Part shown: piece after piece, positions 62,327 to 64,000 of the stretch
How positions within the stretch are numbered: the stretch's first letter is position 1
How the letters are laid out: the number at the start of each line of letters is the position of its first letter
Assembly (NCBI RefSeq): GCF_900103195.1
Contig: NZ_FMWU01000016.1
Span: forward strand, 1-64,000
Length of the DNA stretch: 64,000 nt
From: Methylobacterium sp. UNC378MF
GTDB taxonomy: Bacteria > Pseudomonadota > Alphaproteobacteria > Rhizobiales > Beijerinckiaceae
Reading direction: 5' to 3'
Position numbers and translations under genes: made by a program
Notes under the pieces: generated by a model
The model's database searches: none
What the model was told of the DNA's origin: nothing
Seen by the model: only the letters and a program-made list of their open reading frames with translations

Positions 62327-62348
62327 CCCTCTCCCGTGCGGGAGAGGG
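62327..62348. repeat. REP-like palindrome, third copy
   Basis: CCCTCTCCCG...CGGGAGAGGG, identical to 58823-58844 and lying between the MFS and dehydrogenase genes. Confidence 0.75.
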
Positions 62349-62408
62349 GGCCCGCGCCTCACGCGGTGATGCAGAGGCGCCCTCCCCTTCACGCAGGAGC
62401 CGCCCCCG

Positions 62409-63317
62409 ATGACCAACGCAACAGACCGCGCCGCGGTGATCGGCCTGGGCTCCATGGGCTCCGGCATGGCCGGCTCGCTCCTGCGCGCGGGCTTCGCCGT
62501 CGCCGCCTGCGACGTGAACCCGGAGGCGGTGGCGCGCTTTGAAGCGGCCGGTGGACGGGGAGCCACGAACCCCGCCGAGGCCGCGCGGGACGCCGACGTG
62601 GTGGTGAGCGTGGTGGTCAACGCCGCCCAGACCGAGGCGGTCCTGTTCGGTGAGAACGGCGCCGCCGCCGCGATGCCGGAGGGCGCGGTGTTCGTCTCCT
62701 CCGCCACCATGGACCCGGCCGTCGCCCGGGCGCTGGCGGCGCGGCTCGAGGCCACCGGCCGCCACTACCTCGACGCCCCGATGAGCGGCGGCGCCGCCCG
62801 CGCAGCCGAGGGCGGGCTGACCTTCCTGGCCTCGGGCTCGGCGGCGGCCTTCGCCAAGGCGCGGCCCGCCCTCGATGCTATGGCGGGCACGCTCTACGAG
62901 CTCGGCGACGCGGCCGGCCAGGGCGCGGCCTTCAAGATGATCAACCAGCTGCTCGCCGGCGTCCACATCGCCGCCGCCGCCGAAGCCATGGCCTTCGCGG
63001 CCAAGCAGGGGCTCGACCTCCGGCGCGTCTACGAGGTGATCACCAAGTCGGCCGGCAATTCCTGGATGTTCGAGAACCGGGTGCCGCACATTCTCGACGC
63101 CGACTACAGCCCGAAGAGCGCGGTCGACATCTTCGTCAAGGATCTCGGCATCGTGCAGGACATGGCCCGGGCGGAGAAGTACCCGGTCCCGGTGGCGGCG
63201 GCGGCGCTGCAGATGTTCCTGATGGCGTCCGGCGCCGGCATGGGCCGCGACGACGACGCCTCGGTGGCGCGGCTCTACGCGCAGGTATCGGGGGCGAAGC
63301 TCCCGGGCCAGGCTTGA
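62409..63317 (+). CDS. ltnD: 3-hydroxyacid dehydrogenase family, L-threonate dehydrogenase-like
   Basis: 302 residues. AVIGLGSMGSGMAGSLLRAG is the NAD-binding loop. DAPMSGGAARAAEGGLTFLA is the substrate-loop motif of beta-hydroxyacid dehydrogenases, and KMINQLLAGVHIAAAAEAMA has the catalytic Lys. The family oxidises L-threonate or D-threonate to 2-oxo-tetronate (LtnD) in the four-carbon acid-sugar pathway. Its position beside an OtnI-like isomerase and an OtnC-like enzyme supports this assignment. Stereochemistry of the substrate is not visible from sequence. Confidence 0.85.
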   Translation: MTNATDRAAVIGLGSMGSGMAGSLLRAGFAVAACDVNPEAVARFEAAGGRGATNPAEAARDADVVVSVVVNAAQTEAVLFGENGAAAAMPEGAVFVSSATMDPAVARALAARLEATGRHYLDAPMSGGAARAAEGGLTFLASGSAAAFAKARPALDAMAGTLYELGDAAGQGAAFKMINQLLAGVHIAAAAEAMAFAAKQGLDLRRVYEVITKSAGNSWMFENRVPHILDADYSPKSAVDIFVKDLGIVQDMARAEKYPVPVAAAALQMFLMASGAGMGRDDDASVARLYAQVSGAKLPGQA

Positions 63318-63330
63318 GGGAGCGAGAACC

Positions 63331-64000
63331 ATGCCGCGCTTTGCCGCCAACCTGAGCCTGATGTTCAACGAGGTGCCGTTCCTTGACCGGTTCGAGGCCG
63401 CCGCCAAAGCCGGGTTCGACGCCGTCGAGTTCCTGTTCCCCTATGAGCATTCGCCGGCAGACATCGGCGCGCGGCTCCGGGCGAACGGCCTGACCCAGGC
63501 CCTGTTCAACCTGCCGCCGGGCGACTTCGCCAAGGGCGAGCGCGGGATCGCGGCCTTCCCCGAGCGGTTCGACGAGCTGAAGGCCGGTGTCGGCACCGCG
63601 CTCCGCTACGCCGAGGCGACCGGCGTCGGGCGGCTCCACCTGATGGCGGGTCTCGCGCCCTGGGACGACGCCACGGCTGCTGAGTCCTACCGCCGGGCCG
63701 TCACTTGGACGGCCGAGCGGCTGGCGTCGGCCGGCCTCGACCTGGTCCTGGAGCCGATCAACGGCCGCAACATGCCGGGCTACTTCCTCAACGATTTCGG
63801 CCGGGCCGCGGACCTGATCCGCGACCTCGCCCTGCCGAACCTGAAGCTGCAGTTCGACCTCTACCATTGCCAGATCCTGCACGGCGACGTGACCATGCGG
63901 CTGCGCGCCCTGATGCCGATCATCGGTCACGTTCAGACCGCGAGCGTGCCCGAGCGGCACGAGCCCGGAACCGGCGAGATGGCCGACTTCTTCCTGTTCG
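63331..64000 (+). CDS. otnI: Hydroxypyruvate isomerase-like, 2-oxo-tetronate isomerase (OtnI), right end cut
   Basis: Starts at ATG 63331 after GGGAGCGAG; 223 codons are visible before the edge. MPRFAANLSLMFNEVPFLDR, AVEFLFPYEHSPADIGARLR, FNLPPGDFAKGERGIAAFPE and LVLEPINGRNMPGYFL with LQFDLYHCQILHGD carry the metal-binding Glu, Asp and His residues of the xylose-isomerase-like TIM barrel. OtnI converts 2-oxo- to 3-oxo-tetronate. It follows ltnD at 13 bases. The OtnK kinase that completes the path is presumably just outside the window. Confidence 0.88.
   Translation, partial: MPRFAANLSLMFNEVPFLDRFEAAAKAGFDAVEFLFPYEHSPADIGARLRANGLTQALFNLPPGDFAKGERGIAAFPERFDELKAGVGTALRYAEATGVGRLHLMAGLAPWDDATAAESYRRAVTWTAERLASAGLDLVLEPINGRNMPGYFLNDFGRAADLIRDLALPNLKLQFDLYHCQILHGDVTMRLRALMPIIGHVQTASVPERHEPGTGEMADFFLF

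Noticed and set aside
61370..63407. Long minus-strand open frames opposite the MFS and ltnD genes
   Set aside because: Antisense shadows; both plus-strand genes have clear motifs.

Overview
The window looks like chromosome of a GC-rich alphaproteobacterium, most likely Methylobacterium or a close Rhizobiales relative. I infer this from overall base use, the rplM-rpsI pair, the separate-chain glycyl-tRNA synthetase (glyQ, glyS), MmcB, several families of short palindromic repeats, and the general look of the proteins. No ribosomal RNA is present, so the genus is an inference.

Region 1 (1-7300) is a surface-polysaccharide or glycan locus. It has four minus-strand genes with ATGA start/stop overlaps (two nucleotidyltransferase-like proteins, a glycerophosphodiester-phosphodiesterase-like protein and a HAD phosphatase), a 659-residue protein I cannot name, a protein joining a discoidin-like domain to a fucosyltransferase-like domain, and a hexapeptide-repeat acyltransferase. 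Region 2 (7600-13750) is ordinary chromosome: argC, rpsI, rplM, a CoA-binding protein, a nucleotide-sugar dehydrogenase, small proteins and a cytochrome c. Region 3 (13750-22400) is patchy accessory DNA: an IS256-family element with exact 8-bp target duplications and a broken transposase, lying in an IS3-type remnant; a small YPDV-repeat protein; an APS kinase and sulfotransferase pair; an FkbM methyltransferase; and small mobile-type genes, including a vestige of an integrase.

Region 4 (22396-40701) is an integrated element of about 18.3 kb, bounded by 23-bp direct repeats (one mismatch) at the 3' end of tRNA-Ser(GGA). Its tyrosine integrase sits next to the intact tRNA. It carries an AlpA/excisionase-like regulator, a Toprim primase-like protein, a RepA-type ATPase, a DUF3102-like protein, two ribbon-helix-helix-like proteins, a Nu1-like protein, a baseplate-hub protein and a tape-measure protein with a muralytic domain, a CAU tRNA, a proteasome-like Ntn-hydrolase with an overlapping small gene, many microproteins, and three near-identical hairpins just inside attL. 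I see no capsid, portal, large terminase, sheath or tube gene. It is therefore either a decayed prophage or a phage-satellite-like island that carries tail-tip genes.

Region 5 (40700-58800) returns to chromosome: glgX, an ABC substrate-binding protein, NUDIX and PhzF proteins, two tandem exported proteins of unknown function, pdxY, a DedA protein, a BtuF-like protein without a signal peptide, mmcB, a CPA1 antiporter, a GNAT protein, glyQ, a small exported protein and glyS. Region 6 (58900-64000) is a four-carbon acid-sugar catabolic cluster: an OtnC-like aldolase and a LacI regulator on the minus strand, and an MFS transporter, an LtnD-like dehydrogenase and an OtnI-like isomerase (cut by the right edge) on the plus strand. 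Together these would import and degrade threonate or erythronate; the expected OtnK kinase is not in the window.
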